Counted from the first letter of the stretch, positions 36,918 to 47,347 are shown. The stretch is DNA of 64,000 nucleotides from Massilia sp. IC2-278 (GCF_020708045.1 NZ_JAJFES010000003.1:310001-374000), one strand, 5' to 3'. The notes: generated by a model from the sequence alone, not told the origin. Numbers and translations: made by a program.

Positions 36918-37181
36918 TCATGCCGACAATGCCGTTTGACGCTCGACGTAGGCGCGCACCGCGGCTTCGTCGAGAAAGTAATGGCATAGCTCCGGCTCCG
37001 CCAGATCGCCATACAGCACCGGCACCAGCTCGTTGAAACGCGCCTCCAGCACCGGGTCGGCATCGACATCGATCACCTCGACGTCGAACGCCTGCCCGGG
37101 GTGCGCCAGCGCGCGCAAGGCCGCCAGCATGTCCTCGCACAGGTGGCACCAGCTGCGCGAATAGAGCGTGAAGCGGATCAC
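36918..37181 (-). CDS. Glutaredoxin-like protein (DUF836)
   Basis: An 87-residue thioredoxin-fold protein starting RFTLYSRSWCHLCEDM with a C-x-x-C redox pair (C12, C15). The cis-proline is in ELVPVLYG. DUF836 proteins are commonly encoded between the mucD and lepA genes in betaproteobacteria. It overlaps the mucD stop by four bases. Substrate unknown. Confidence 0.85.
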   Translation of the reverse strand: MIRFTLYSRSWCHLCEDMLAALRALAHPGQAFDVEVIDVDADPVLEARFNELVPVLYGDLAEPELCHYFLDEAAVRAYVERQTALSA

Positions 37182-38632
37182 TTCGCGGCAGCCGGCTTCA
37201 CGACCAGGTACTGGGTCACGTTCTCGCGCCGCACCAGCACTGCCACGCTCTTCTTCGGATCGAGCTTGCCGGCCAGTGCATTGAACTGGGCCGCATCCTT
37301 GATCTCGACATTGTTCATCTGCAGGATCAGGTCGCCCGGACGCACGCCGGCCGTGGCCGCCCTGCCCTCGCTCGAATCGACCAGCACACCGCCTTCGATG
37401 CGCAATTCGCGCCGTTGTTCGGGCGTCAGGTTCGACACGTGCAGGCCGAGCGCGTTCGGGGCGGGCCCCGGCGCCGGCTTGTTCGGTGTCGGTTTTGTGG
37501 AGGCGGTCTTCTCGTCCTCGAGCTCGACGATGGTCACCGGCACGTCGAGCTGGGCGCCACGGCGCCAGACGGTGACGGTGGCCTTGGTGCCGACCTTGCT
37601 CGCCCCGACCAGGCGCGGCAGGTCGCGCGTGGTGTCGATCGCCTGGCCGTTGAATTTCAGGATGATGTCGCCGACCTTCACGCCGCCCTTCTCGGCCGGT
37701 CCGCCCGGCTCGACCATCGAGACCTCGGCGCCGCGCGCCTTGCCCAGGCCCAGCGACTCGGCGACGTCGCGCGTAACTTCGCTGATCTGCACGCCCAGGC
37801 GCCCGCGCGTTACGCGGCCGGTTTTCTTCAGCTGGTCGGCCACGCGCATGACTTCGTCGATCGGCACCGCGAACGAGATGCCGTTGTAGGCGCCGGACAG
37901 GGTGGCGATTTGCGAGTTGATGCCGATGACTTCGCCGCGCATGTTGATCAGTGGGCCGCCGGAATTGCCCGGGTTCACGGCCACGTCGCTCTGGATCAGC
38001 GGCAGGTATTCGCCGGTGTCGCGCGACTTGGCCGAAATGATGCCGGCGGTGACCGTGTTATCCAGGTTGAACGGGGAGCCGATGGCGATCACCCATTCGC
38101 CGACCCGGATCTTGCTCGAGTCGCCGGTGCGCAGGTAAGGCAGGTTGGTGGCGCCGACCTTCAGCAGGGCGACGTCGGAGCGGCGGTCGGCGCCGAGCAC
38201 CTTGGCCTTGAATTCGCGGCGGTCGGTGAGCGTGACCGTGACTTCGTCGGCGCCTTCGACCACGTGGGCATTGGTCAGGACATAGCCGTCGTCGGAAATG
38301 ATGAAACCGGAGCCGACGCCGCGCTCGACTTCTTCTTCCTGGGGCTGCTGCTGGGGCGCGCGGCGGCGCGGGATGGGCTGGCCGAAGAAGCGGCGCAGGA
38401 ATTCCTGCATCTCTTCCTCACCGGGACCGCCCTGCCCCAGGCGCACCTTCTCGGTGGTGCGGATGTTGACCACCGCCGGGCCGGCCTTGTCGATCAGGTC
38501 GGAGAAATCGGGCAGGCCGGTCACGACCGGGGTCGGCACCGGGGCGGCGGCCAGGGCCGGGCTGGTCAGGGACAGGCCGGCGCCGGCCATCAGCAGTGCA
38601 GAGAGGACAACGCGAAGGGATTTGCTTGTCAT
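37178..38632 (-). CDS. mucD: Periplasmic serine protease, DegP/HtrA family (MucD)
   Basis: A 484-residue envelope quality-control protease. Signal peptide 1-29 (ending ALAA). Catalytic triad H123 (TNAHVVEG), D153 (RRSDVALLKV) and S224 (GNSGGPLIN). Two PDZ domains follow (about 275-370 and 395-480). The residues before the protease core (86-103) are rich in Q, P and R. It is the usual third partner in rpoE-rseA-rseB-mucD clusters; here rseB is missing. Probably controlled by the envelope-stress sigma factor encoded upstream. Confidence 0.95.
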   Translation of the reverse strand: MTSKSLRVVLSALLMAGAGLSLTSPALAAAPVPTPVVTGLPDFSDLIDKAGPAVVNIRTTEKVRLGQGGPGEEEMQEFLRRFFGQPIPRRRAPQQQPQEEEVERGVGSGFIISDDGYVLTNAHVVEGADEVTVTLTDRREFKAKVLGADRRSDVALLKVGATNLPYLRTGDSSKIRVGEWVIAIGSPFNLDNTVTAGIISAKSRDTGEYLPLIQSDVAVNPGNSGGPLINMRGEVIGINSQIATLSGAYNGISFAVPIDEVMRVADQLKKTGRVTRGRLGVQISEVTRDVAESLGLGKARGAEVSMVEPGGPAEKGGVKVGDIILKFNGQAIDTTRDLPRLVGASKVGTKATVTVWRRGAQLDVPVTIVELEDEKTASTKPTPNKPAPGPAPNALGLHVSNLTPEQRRELRIEGGVLVDSSEGRAATAGVRPGDLILQMNNVEIKDAAQFNALAGKLDPKKSVAVLVRRENVTQYLVVKPAAAK

Positions 38633-38639
38633 GGGAGTG

Positions 38640-38882
38640 GGGACTCAGGTCAGGAATTGACGTTATGGTAAGCCAAATCCTGCCGCCTTGTCGCGCAGGC
38701 CGCCGTCGGGATGTTCGAGGCCGGCGCAGGGGGCAATCTCAGCTGCGGAGGAAACGCGGAAGGAACGCGCAAAGAGCGCGGAAGAGGCGTGGAACAGCGC
38801 GCAAGGAACACGCAAGGAATGTGGACGGAGCGCGGGCAAGGCGGCCACGCAGCACGCGCCGCGACACGCCCGCCCTGCCGGC
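38640..38882. repeat. GC-rich degenerate repeat stretch between rseA and mucD
   Basis: About 38740-38860 contains many imperfect copies of GCGCGGAAG / GCGCAAGGAA / CACGCAAGGAAT on the plus strand. I see no supportable reading frame. It occupies the place where rseB, and the membrane part of rseA, would be expected. Confidence 0.5.
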
Positions 38883-39185
38883 TCAGGACGAGGGCGCCGA
38901 GGCCGCCAGGACCGCCGGCTTGCCCGTATCGAGCTCGGCCCCGCTGCTGCGCCGCGCGTGCAGGGGCTCGGCGGCGAGCCGTGCGGCGAGGCTACTCGCG
39001 AAGCCGTGCGAGAGCGGCGGCGTCTCAAGCGTGCGCAAGGTGTCGCCGATCAGGTGGTAGACTTCCCACGCTCCAGCCCCATCGGCTGTGCGCAGGGCCA
39101 GGCCCGCCAGTTCCAGGTCTTCTTCCGGCAACGCATCGTCGCTGAGCGCGGAGATGTGTTCGCGGTTTTTCTTGTTCGTATCCAT
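38883..39185 (-). CDS. rseA: Short anti-sigma-E factor, RseA N-terminal domain only
   Basis: A 100-residue protein matching the RseA N-terminal sigma-binding domain: HISALSDDALPEEDLELAGL (10-29) and WEVYHLIGDTLRT (40-52) keep the family pattern. It should bind and silence the sigma factor encoded 63 bases upstream. After about residue 75 it is Ala/Ser-rich and stops without a membrane helix or periplasmic domain, so the usual DegS/RseP cleavage route could not apply in the normal way. The ATG at 39185 is the first in-frame ATG. Confidence 0.82.
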   Translation of the reverse strand: MDTNKKNREHISALSDDALPEEDLELAGLALRTADGAGAWEVYHLIGDTLRTLETPPLSHGFASSLAARLAAEPLHARRSSGAELDTGKPAVLAASAPSS

Positions 39186-39248
39186 CGGCAATTCCGTCAC
39201 GGTAGTCGTGTGATCCAAAAAGTTAAACAGGTTGTGGTGCAATCATCG

Positions 39249-39860
39249 CTACCGACGTTTATCACCTGAAATATCGAGCAAAGGCTTCAATTTTTCGGCG
39301 ATGACTTCGCGCGCCCGGAAGATCCGGCTGCGCACCGTGCCGATCGGGCAGGCCATCACTTCGGAGATTTCCTCGTAGCTCAAACCCTCAATTTCGCGCA
39401 GGACAATCGCGGTCCGCAGTTCCAGCGGCAGCGCTTCCATCGCGGCATTCACCGTATACGCGATCTGCTTGCTCGCTAACACGGATTCGGGTGTGTTAAT
39501 GTCGCGCAAGCTGTCCGCATCGTCAAACGCTTCAGCACGTTCCGTATCTGCCTCGGTCGAGGTTGGCGCGCGCCTGCCCTGTGTGACGAGAAAATTCTTT
39601 GCCGTGTTGATGCCTATCCGGTACAGCCAGGTATAAAAGGCCGACTCGCCGCGGAAGTGGCGCAATGCGCGGAAGGCCTTGATAAAGGTTTCCTGCACCA
39701 CGTCTTCGGCTTCGGCGGGGTCGTGCACGAGGCGCGACACCAGCCGCATCAGCCGGCGCTGATACTTTGCCACCAACAAATCGAACGCCTGCCTGTCACC
39801 GGCCTGGACGCGTTCGACCAGCAATTGATCACCCTCGCGTTCTGTTGTCACTGACCGCAT
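39249..39860 (-). CDS. rpoE: RNA polymerase sigma factor RpoE (sigma-24)
   Basis: A 203-residue ECF sigma factor for envelope stress. Region 2 contains VQAGDRQAFDLLVAKYQRRL and DVVQETFIKAFRALRHFRGES; region 4 contains LPLELRTAIVLREIEGLSYEEI and GTVRSRIFRAREV. It lies upstream of rseA and mucD. The ATG at 39860 is preferred; the frame stays open further up only from a TTG codon. Confidence 0.95.
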   Translation of the reverse strand: MRSVTTEREGDQLLVERVQAGDRQAFDLLVAKYQRRLMRLVSRLVHDPAEAEDVVQETFIKAFRALRHFRGESAFYTWLYRIGINTAKNFLVTQGRRAPTSTEADTERAEAFDDADSLRDINTPESVLASKQIAYTVNAAMEALPLELRTAIVLREIEGLSYEEISEVMACPIGTVRSRIFRAREVIAEKLKPLLDISGDKRR

Positions 39861-40020
39861 CCCGTTCAGCTCGCAACCGGGCAAGCTGGCTCAATCGACC
39901 TGCGCCGGACTGGCGGCCTGCGATGCGCGCCCTGCCAGCTGCGCCCTCGCCTGCTACCGTCCGATCCGCTACGGTTTCTTGAACCGCCTCTCGCTTAAGA
40001 GTTGGCCCGCTGCAATAAGT

Positions 40021-40512
40021 TCAAAGTATTTCGATGCCTGTTGCGGAACGCGCCACCCGTCCATCGAGGACGCCGAGCGCGACGCGCAGGCGCCGGTATT
40101 CGGTGGGACTCAGGCTGTCGCGCAGCACCGGCACCGTGTGCGTGGCGCCACCCGCATCGCCCAGGCGCAAGAGCATGAGTTGCGGCCATAACAGGCTCCC
40201 AGGCAACAGGCTCACGGCGATGTCGGTAGCGGCCGCAGGGCCGGTTCCCAGCTTCTGTTGTACCGTCAGGCGCAGGGCGCCGGTTCCAGATACATCAATC
40301 CGGTGCGTCTTATCGGGGCGGGTGCATCCGTGCAGCAAGAAGAGTGCTGCAATGAGGAAAAACAATGCGCAGACGGAAGAAAAAAGCAGGCGCTGCGGCA
40401 AGACCACAAGGCAGAGCCAGCTCGCGCCGAGATGGGCGAGCGCATACACACCGAGCGCAAGGCGCAAACGGCGTGAGGGAAGGACGAGCGCACTGACGGC
40501 GATCGAAGACAT
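40021..40512 (-). CDS. YgfX-like membrane protein
   Basis: A 163-residue protein with two close membrane helices (about 18-36 and 44-61) and a C-terminal soluble part with W-x-Q and LRLGDAGG segments. Size, hairpin topology and position between fabF and rpoE fit the YgfX-type small proteins annotated at this place in related genomes; the E. coli relative belongs to the ygfX/ygfY (cptAB) pair. Function here is not known, and the sequence is weakly conserved. Confidence 0.55.
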   Translation of the reverse strand: MSSIAVSALVLPSRRLRLALGVYALAHLGASWLCLVVLPQRLLFSSVCALFFLIAALFLLHGCTRPDKTHRIDVSGTGALRLTVQQKLGTGPAAATDIAVSLLPGSLLWPQLMLLRLGDAGGATHTVPVLRDSLSPTEYRRLRVALGVLDGRVARSATGIEIL

Positions 40513-40568
40513 GAAAAAGGGAAAATAAAACGGAACGCCTGCCGCGCGCGGGGTGCGGCAGGGTCAGG

Positions 40569-40596
40569 CGCCCGTTCCATTAGACAGGAACGGGCG
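40569..40596 (-). other. Strong hairpin just after fabF
   Basis: Ten-base arms CGCCCGTTCC (40569-40578) and GGAACGGGCG (40587-40596) lie nine bases past the fabF stop. There is no T-run directly after it on the minus strand; TTTTATTTT comes about 35 bases later after a second GC-rich dyad. It may slow or end fab-cluster transcription or protect the mRNA end. Confidence 0.6.
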
Positions 40597-40604
40597 CGGC
40601 AGGT

Positions 40605-41852
40605 TCAGACTTTGGCGAAGATCAGGGTACCGTTGGTACCGCCGAAACCGAAGTTGTTCTTCACGGCGTAGTTGATCGTCATATCGCGTGCGGTGTTCGC
40701 CACGAAATCGAGATCGCAGGCCGGATCCTGGTTGAACAGGTTGATGGTCGGCGGCGACACCTGGTTGTGGATCGCCAGCACCGTGAACACCGACTCGAGG
40801 CCGCCGGCGCCGCCCAGCAGGTGGCCGGTCATCGACTTGGTCGAGTTGACGACCAGCTTGTGGGCGTGGTCGCCAAAGGTGCGCTTGATGCCCTGCACTT
40901 CGGCCAGGTCGCCCAGCGGCGTCGAGGTGCCGTGCGCGTTGATGTAATCCACCTGGTCGGCGTTCAGGCCGGCATTCGCCAGTGCCGAGACCATGCAACG
41001 GCTCGCGCCGCTACCGTCTTCGACCGGCGCCGTGATGTGGTTCGCATCGGCGCTCATGCCGAAACCGAGCAGCTCGGCGTAGATCTTCGCGCCGCGCGCT
41101 TTCGCGTGCTCGTATTCTTCCAGCACCAGCACGCCTGCGCCCTCGCCCAGCACGAAGCCGTCACGGTCGCGGTCCCATGGACGCGAGGCCGTGGCCGGAT
41201 CGTCGTTGCGCGACGACAGTGCGCGTGCCGAGGCGAAACCGCCCAGGCCCAGCGGCGAAATCGTCGATTCCGCGCCGCCGGCCACCATGACGTCGGCGTC
41301 GCCGTATTCGATCAGGCGGCCCGCCGCGCCGATGCAATGCAGGCCGGTGGTGCAGGCGGTCACGATGGCCAGGTTCGGCCCGCGCAACCCGAATTTGATC
41401 GAGAGGTCGCCCGAGATCATGTTGATGATCGAGGCCGGGACGAAGAACGGCGAAATGCGGCGCGGGCCGCGGCCGTCGTATTCTTCCTTGGTCGCTTCGA
41501 TCATCGGCAGGCCGCCGATACCCGAACCGACGATGGCGCCGATGCGGTCGGCGTTTTCCTCGGTAACCTGAATACCCGAATCCTGCAGTGCCTGGATGCT
41601 GGCAGCCATGCCGTAATGGATAAAGGTATCCATGTGACGGCCTTCCTTGCCCGGCAGGTAATCTTCGATATTGAAGTTCTTCACCTCGCCCGCGAAACGG
41701 GTCGAAAACGGCTCGGCATTGAACCTGGTGATGTTGGCAATGCCTGACTTGCCTGCCAGTGCCGCATCCCACGCTTCGGCAACGGTGTTGCCGATAGGTG
41801 AAACGCAGCCCAGGCCGGTAATGACGACGCGGCGGTTGCGTGAACGACTCAA
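40605..41852 (-). CDS. fabF: 3-oxoacyl-ACP synthase II
   Basis: A 415-residue condensing enzyme for fatty-acid elongation. Active-site Cys in VTACTTGLH, histidines in [11 protein letters not shown] and [15 protein letters not shown], and the end [12 protein letters not shown] are all present. Last gene of the plsX-fabHDG-acpP-fabF cluster. Confidence 0.98.
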   Translation of the reverse strand: MSRSRNRRVVITGLGCVSPIGNTVAEAWDAALAGKSGIANITRFNAEPFSTRFAGEVKNFNIEDYLPGKEGRHMDTFIHYGMAASIQALQDSGIQVTEENADRIGAIVGSGIGGLPMIEATKEEYDGRGPRRISPFFVPASIINMISGDLSIKFGLRGPNLAIVTACTTGLHCIGAAGRLIEYGDADVMVAGGAESTISPLGLGGFASARALSSRNDDPATASRPWDRDRDGFVLGEGAGVLVLEEYEHAKARGAKIYAELLGFGMSADANHITAPVEDGSGASRCMVSALANAGLNADQVDYINAHGTSTPLGDLAEVQGIKRTFGDHAHKLVVNSTKSMTGHLLGGAGGLESVFTVLAIHNQVSPPTINLFNQDPACDLDFVANTARDMTINYAVKNNFGFGGTNGTLIFAKV

Positions 41853-41879
41853 GCGATTCTCCCGAAAACTAAAGACAGC

Positions 41880-42119
41880 TTAGGCCTTGACGTGCGCGGT
41901 TGCGTAGTCGATGGCTTGCTTGACGGTGGTGATCTTCTCAGCCTGCTCGTCAGGGATTTCCATTTCGAACTCGTCTTCCAGGGCCATCACCAGTTCAACG
42001 GTGTCCAGGGAATCTGCGCCGAGGTCGTCAACGAACGAGGACTCGATTTTGATGTCGGCTTCTGCAACACCCAGTTGCTCAGCGACGATTTTTTTAACGC
42101 GTTGTTCGATATCCGACAT
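41880..42119 (-). CDS. acpP: Acyl carrier protein
   Basis: A 79-residue carrier with the phosphopantetheine serine in [18 protein letters not shown]. Highly acidic and canonical length. It lies 27 bases before fabF; a 180-base gap separates it from fabG and may hold its own promoter. Confidence 0.98.
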   Translation of the reverse strand: MSDIEQRVKKIVAEQLGVAEADIKIESSFVDDLGADSLDTVELVMALEDEFEMEIPDEQAEKITTVKQAIDYATAHVKA

Positions 42120-42299
42120 GTTATGGCTCCATTAGGTATGTGTTGCGGAAAGTGCGCGCATTTTATCAGGTTTGCGCGCCGAAAAACTATTTTCGGCGTC
42201 TGACGCTATTTCAGCCGAAACTCCTGCTAAAAGATGAGAATTCGCCGGGTAATTAAATCACGCTATGCATAGAAAACGTCGCACCCGGCACTTTCCGCA

Positions 42300-43037
42300 T
42301 CAATTCATGTACATGCCGCCGTTCACGTGCAAGGTCGTGCCGGTGACGTAGGCGGCAGTCGGACCGGCCAGGAAGGCCACCGCATTCGCGATGTCTTCCG
42401 GCTGGCCGAGGCGGCCCAGTGGGATTTGCGTGAGCAGCGCTTCGTGCTGGCTGTCGCCCAGGCCCTTGGTCATGTCGGTGTCGATGAAGCCGGGGGCCAC
42501 GCAATTGACGGTGATGTTGCGGCTGCCGATCTCGCGCGCCAGGGCGCGGGTCATGCCGGCCACGCCGGCCTTGGCGGCGGCGTAGTTCATCTGCCCCGGG
42601 TTGCCGGCGGAACCGACCACCGAGGTGATGTTGATGATGCGGCCTTGTTTTGCCTTCATCATGCCGCGCAGTACCAGGCGCGACAGGCGGCCGACGGCGG
42701 TAAGATTGGTGGTGATGACGCTGTCCCACTCCTCGTCTTTCATGCGCATGGCCAGATTGTCCTGGGTAATGCCGGCATTGTTGACGAGAATGGACAGGCT
42801 GCCGAAGGTCTTTTGCACTTCGTCGACGACGGCGCCGCAGCGCTCGGCATCGGTGACGTTCAGGACCACGCCCTTGCCGCCGAATTCGGCCAGGTAGGCG
42901 GTGATCGCTTCGGCGCCGGATTCGCTGGTGGCGGTGCCGACGACTTTCGCGCCCTGGCGGGCCAGCTCAAGGGCAATGGCCTTGCCGATACCGCGCGAGG
43001 CGCCGGTGACGAGAGCAACTTGGTTCTGCAAATTCAT
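42300..43037 (-). CDS. fabG: 3-oxoacyl-ACP reductase
   Basis: A 245-residue NADPH-dependent SDR. Cofactor motif TGASRGIG (13-20), NNAGIT, catalytic S/Y/K in ITSVVGSAGNPGQMNYAAAKAG and the family ending NGGMYMN. Part of the fab cluster, 33 bases after fabD. Confidence 0.97.
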   Translation of the reverse strand: MNLQNQVALVTGASRGIGKAIALELARQGAKVVGTATSESGAEAITAYLAEFGGKGVVLNVTDAERCGAVVDEVQKTFGSLSILVNNAGITQDNLAMRMKDEEWDSVITTNLTAVGRLSRLVLRGMMKAKQGRIINITSVVGSAGNPGQMNYAAAKAGVAGMTRALAREIGSRNITVNCVAPGFIDTDMTKGLGDSQHEALLTQIPLGRLGQPEDIANAVAFLAGPTAAYVTGTTLHVNGGMYMN

Positions 43038-43070
43038 CTAATTCTTGTCCTTATCTAAGTACGTAATGCT

Positions 43071-44009
43071 TCACGCGCCCTTGATCGTTGCCAGCACGCG
43101 CTCGAGCGAGCCCTGGTCGACCAGGGCTTCGCCGACCAGCACCGGGTCGATGCGCTTGGCCATGCCGATCAGGGTCTTGCTCGGGGCGCATTCGATGACC
43201 TGGGTCACACCCTCGGCGGCCATCTTCTGCATGGTCTCGACCCAGCGCACGGCGCCGGCAGCCTGGCGCACCAGGGCATCCTTGATTTGCTCCGGATCGT
43301 TCAGGATAGCGACATCGACGTTATTGATCAAATCAATACGTGGCGCGTTGAACGTGAGCTTGCCCATGTACTCGCGCAGGCGGTCCGAAGCAGGCTTGAG
43401 CAGCGAGGAGTGGAACGGCGCCGAAACGGACAGTTTCATGGCGCGCTTGGCGCCTTTCGCCTTGGCGATCTCGCAGGCGCGGTCGATCGCGGCGGCGTGG
43501 CCGGCGATCACGATCTGGGTCGGTTCGTTGAAGTTCACGGCTTCGACCACATCACCTTGCGCTGCCTCGGCGCAGACGGCGCGCACGTCGTCGGCCTGCA
43601 AGCCCAGCACGACGGCCATGCCGCCCTGCCCGACCGGCACCGCTTCTTGCATCGATTGCGCACGGAAGCGCACCAGCGGCACGGCGTCCTTGAAGTCGAT
43701 CACGCCGGCGGCGACCAGGGCCGAGTATTCGCCCAGGCTATGGCCAGCCACCACGTTCGGCACCGGGCCGCCGGCCGCGATCCAGGCGCGGTAGACGGCG
43801 ACGGCGGCGGTCAGCATGACGGGCTGGGTGTTGGTGGTGAGATCGAGGTCTTCCTTCGGGCCTTCGGCGATCAGGCGGCCAAGGTCCATGCCCAGGGCGT
43901 CGGAGGCTTCGGCCACGGTTTGCTCGACGACAGGGTTGCCGGCGAAGCCGTTCAGCATGCCGACCGCTTGCGCGCCCTGGCCGGTGAACACGAATGCGAA
44001 TTTGCTCAT
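43071..44009 (-). CDS. fabD: Malonyl-CoA:ACP transacylase
   Basis: A 312-residue transacylase that loads malonate on ACP. FTGQGAQAVGM at the start, the nucleophile elbow GHSLGEYSALVAAG, the arginine in VRFRAQSMQEAV and the histidine in SAPFHSSLL are all visible. Confidence 0.97.
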   Translation of the reverse strand: MSKFAFVFTGQGAQAVGMLNGFAGNPVVEQTVAEASDALGMDLGRLIAEGPKEDLDLTTNTQPVMLTAAVAVYRAWIAAGGPVPNVVAGHSLGEYSALVAAGVIDFKDAVPLVRFRAQSMQEAVPVGQGGMAVVLGLQADDVRAVCAEAAQGDVVEAVNFNEPTQIVIAGHAAAIDRACEIAKAKGAKRAMKLSVSAPFHSSLLKPASDRLREYMGKLTFNAPRIDLINNVDVAILNDPEQIKDALVRQAAGAVRWVETMQKMAAEGVTQVIECAPSKTLIGMAKRIDPVLVGEALVDQGSLERVLATIKGA

Positions 44010-44048
44010 CTTGTTATTCTCCTTGTTAAGGATGACAGGCGGGCTGCC

Positions 44049-45038
44049 TTACATGCGCGCGACAATGGCGCCCCAGGTAAAGCCGCCGCCCACGCCTTCC
44101 ATCAGAATATTGTTGCCCGGCTTGATGCGGCCATCGCGCACGGCGATGTCGAGCGCCAGCGGGATCGAGGCGGCCGACGTGTTGCCGTGCTCGTCGACGG
44201 TGACGACCATGCGCTCGATCGGCAGGCCGAGCTTCTTGGCGGTGCTCTTCATGATGCGGATATTCGCCTGGTGCGGGATCAGCCAGTCGATGTCGGACGG
44301 CGCCATCTGCGCCGCGTCCAGCACTTCGCCGGCGACTTCTTCCAGTACAGTCACGGCCAGCTTGAACACGGCCTGGCCATCCATGTGCAGGAAGCCGGCA
44401 TTCGCCGCGGCCGGGCCGCCTTCCGGATGGCCCGGAATCGACAGGATGTCGGCGTGGGTGCCATCGGCGTGCAGGCGCGTGGCCAGGATGCCCGGCTCGC
44501 TTGATGCGCTCATCACCACGGCGCCGGCGCCGTCGCCGAACAGCACGCAGGTGGTGCGGTCCTCGAAATTCAGGATGCGCGAAAACACTTCGGCGCCGAT
44601 CACCAGCACCGTCTTGTGCACGCCGGCCTTGATGAAAGCGTCGGCGGTTGCCACCGCGTAGACGAAGCCGCTGCACACGGCCTGCACGTCGAAGGCGGCG
44701 CTGTTGTTGGCCATGCCGAGCTTGCGCTGGACGATGCAGGCGGTGCTCGGGAAGCTGCCCTGGAAGTCGGGCGTGGAACTGGCGACGATCACCATGTCGA
44801 CCTCAAGCGGGGTCTTGCCCGCCATCTCGAGCGCGCGTTTTGCCGCTTCGACAGCGAGGTCCGAGGAATTCTGGCCGACGGCGGCGTAGTGGCGCGCGGA
44901 AATGCCGCTGCGCGAGCTGATCCATTCGTCCGAGGTTTCGATGCCCTTGGCGGCCAGTTGCGCGGTCAGGTCCGCATTCGTGACCCTGCGTTCAGGCAAA
45001 TAGCTGCCGGTGCCGATGATTTTGCTGTAGACAGTCAT
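44049..45038 (-). CDS. fabH: 3-oxoacyl-ACP synthase III
   Basis: A 329-residue initiating condensing enzyme. Active-site C101 in [13 protein letters not shown], histidine in [11 protein letters not shown] and asparagine in [10 protein letters not shown]. It follows plsX by 33 bases. Confidence 0.98.
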   Translation of the reverse strand: MTVYSKIIGTGSYLPERRVTNADLTAQLAAKGIETSDEWISSRSGISARHYAAVGQNSSDLAVEAAKRALEMAGKTPLEVDMVIVASSTPDFQGSFPSTACIVQRKLGMANNSAAFDVQAVCSGFVYAVATADAFIKAGVHKTVLVIGAEVFSRILNFEDRTTCVLFGDGAGAVVMSASSEPGILATRLHADGTHADILSIPGHPEGGPAAANAGFLHMDGQAVFKLAVTVLEEVAGEVLDAAQMAPSDIDWLIPHQANIRIMKSTAKKLGLPIERMVVTVDEHGNTSAASIPLALDIAVRDGRIKPGNNILMEGVGGGFTWGAIVARM

Positions 45039-45071
45039 TGCGTCTCCACCTTGTTCCGCGTATTCAATGAG

Positions 45072-46097
45072 TCAGACCTGGCGCGGGGCGTCAGGTGCTT
45101 CTGGCATGAGTTCGGCTATCATCGCCGACAATTGCTCTTGTACATTATATTTTGCCGCATCGTAGGCGCGTTTGATCGCCCACTCGAAAGCATAGGCATT
45201 CGCGCTGCCGTGGCTCTTGAACACCAGGCCCTTCAGGCCCAGCAAGCCGGCGCCGTTGTAGCGCTCCGGGTTCAGCTTTTTCAGCGCGCCGCGCGCGATC
45301 AGGGCGCCCAGCATCGAGAGCAGGCTGCTCTTGAATACCGACTTCATGTAGCGCGACAGGCCTTCGATCGCCTTCAGGGTGACGTTGCCGACGAAACCGT
45401 CGCACACGACCACATCAGTGGTGCCCTTGAAGATGTCGTTGCCTTCGACGTTGCCATAGAAGTTCAGCGAACCGCGCTCGTGGTCGGCGCGTAGCAGCGT
45501 GGCGGTGCTCTTCACCACTTCGTTGCCCTTGATCTCTTCGGTGCCGACGTTCAGCAGGCCGATGGTCGGCTTTTTCACGCCTTCCATGGCCGAGAACAGG
45601 ACCGAGCCCATGATGGCGAACTGGTGCAGGTGGTGCGGCGAACAGTCGACGTTCGCGCCGAGGTCGAGCATGTAAGTCGGGCCGTTCTTCTGATTGGGCA
45701 GGATCGAGCAGATCGCCGGGCGGTCGACGCCGGCCATGGTTTTCAGCACGTAGCGCGAAACGGCCATCAGCGCGCCGGTGTTGCCAGCCGAGACGCTGGC
45801 ATTCGCCGTGCCGTCCTTGACCAGCTCGACCGCCACGCGCATCGAGGAATCTTTTTTGCGGCGCAGGGCAACCTCGACCGGATCGTCCATCGCCACCACT
45901 TCGGAGGCGTGTTTCACGGTCAGGCGCGGATTCGCGTCGGCATGGTGTTTTTTCAGTTCCGCGCGCAGCACGTCTTCGAGACCGACCAGGATCAGTTCGG
46001 CTTCGGGCTGCTTCTTCAGGAAGGAAATTGCTGCAGGGATTGTCACGGAAGGACCGTGGTCTCCGCCCATACAGTCGATGGAAATTTTAATTGTCAT
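45072..46097 (-). CDS. plsX: Phosphate acyltransferase PlsX
   Basis: A 341-residue enzyme making acyl-phosphate for phospholipid synthesis. Starts [17 protein letters not shown] and contains [22 protein letters not shown] and [10 protein letters not shown], all diagnostic. It follows rpmF after 170 bases, the usual rpmF-plsX-fab order. Confidence 0.97.
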   Translation of the reverse strand: MTIKISIDCMGGDHGPSVTIPAAISFLKKQPEAELILVGLEDVLRAELKKHHADANPRLTVKHASEVVAMDDPVEVALRRKKDSSMRVAVELVKDGTANASVSAGNTGALMAVSRYVLKTMAGVDRPAICSILPNQKNGPTYMLDLGANVDCSPHHLHQFAIMGSVLFSAMEGVKKPTIGLLNVGTEEIKGNEVVKSTATLLRADHERGSLNFYGNVEGNDIFKGTTDVVVCDGFVGNVTLKAIEGLSRYMKSVFKSSLLSMLGALIARGALKKLNPERYNGAGLLGLKGLVFKSHGSANAYAFEWAIKRAYDAAKYNVQEQLSAMIAELMPEAPDAPRQV

Positions 46098-46267
46098 TTT
46101 GGGAATACGAGCCGCGGCTCAGGAGCAGGCGGCAGGATACAAGCCGGCGGGGCGCCAGGCCAGGGCAATGACGGTGCGGATGGTGCAGCCGGGGACAAAG
46201 AAAAAGCGGCGCCACGCACTCATCATACGTTGCACCGCTTTCATGGTACAGAAAAACAAGACGGCGA

Positions 46268-46450
46268 TTACTCGTCGTTCTTGGTCTTCAGGACTTTGCG
46301 ACCACGGTAGAAGCCGTTCGGGCTGATGTGGTGACGCAGATGGGTTTCACCGGTGGTCGGCTCGACTGCCAGGTTAGGGGCAACCAGGAAATCGTGCGAA
46401 CGGTGCATACCGCGCTTCGATGGGGACTTCTTATTCTGCTGAACTGCCAT
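46268..46450 (-). CDS. rpmF: 50S ribosomal protein L32
   Basis: A 60-residue basic protein, [20 protein letters not shown] at the start and [15 protein letters not shown] near the end. Zinc-binding cysteines present in some L32 proteins are absent, so this is the zinc-free form. Confidence 0.97.
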   Translation of the reverse strand: MAVQQNKKSPSKRGMHRSHDFLVAPNLAVEPTTGETHLRHHISPNGFYRGRKVLKTKNDE

Positions 46451-46624
46451 GATGACTCCTAATACTAAAGTTCTAAAATTCTAACACATTCGATTTGCAA
46501 AAACATGCGCATCGAGTATCCCACCGGCAATCCTTCGATTGCCGACTCTGTATGAAACGCTGCCCTGACATACTCGACTGTGCACGCGTTTGACACGTTC
46601 TGACGTACTACAACTGCTTACTAC

Positions 46625-47122
46625 TTATTCGGATTTCAGGTTCTTCAAGCCGGCGAACGGCGATACCTTTTCGGACTTCAGTGCATCCAACAGCTTCGTG
46701 TCGGGGCACACATCGTGCTTCGGCGACTGCGGCAGGGCCAGCAGTGCTTCGTCTTCGAGCAGCTGGAGCAGGTCGCACTCACGGCTGCCGACGATCACGT
46801 CGATGCTTTCATCGTCGAGGACTTCCTCGATCCCGTCGGCTTCCTCGTCGTCGACGCCCAGCACCAGCTGGGTGGACGAGTCGATCTCGTAGCCGAACGG
46901 CGCCAGGCAACGCTGGCAGGACAACTGGACTGGGCCCGCCACCGACAGGGTCATCGTCGGATAACCCTCGGGCGTGGTGCCACCCTGGATGGACCAGGTA
47001 ATATCGCCACTGGCATCTGCGCAGTCGGCGGCCAGGCGGGTCATTTCCGCCACTGGCGTGACACCTTCGCGATAGCCATGGTTGCGGCAAAATTCAAAGG
47101 CGTCGATGACAAAAGCGCTCAT
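46625..47122 (-). CDS. yceD: DUF177 family protein YceD
   Basis: A 165-residue acidic protein of the YceD/DUF177 family, nearly always next to rpmF and linked to 23S rRNA accumulation. The core LSCQRCLAPFGYEIDSSTQLVL (two cysteines) and the acidic DDEEADGIEEVLDD are typical, as is the end LLDALKSEKVSPFAGLKNL. It is divergent from maf. Confidence 0.88.
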   Translation of the reverse strand: MSAFVIDAFEFCRNHGYREGVTPVAEMTRLAADCADASGDITWSIQGGTTPEGYPTMTLSVAGPVQLSCQRCLAPFGYEIDSSTQLVLGVDDEEADGIEEVLDDESIDVIVGSRECDLLQLLEDEALLALPQSPKHDVCPDTKLLDALKSEKVSPFAGLKNLKSE

Positions 47123-47347
47123 TGCAGAAAACGTCCCCGGAAAACCTGCGATAATAACAGGCTTGTCCTCGTGCAGTCAAAGACTTACGCGATTTTTCGG
47201 GATGGCGGCGGCGCGCTGTTGCACGATGTGCCTGCCTGGCCGCCCTGTCTCTGCTTCATTGCCGATGAACTATCGGCTTTGCTTGCCAGGACCAGCCATC
47301 CATCTGTTTTGCTTATACTTCCCGCTTTATATCTCGACAGCGCCGAC

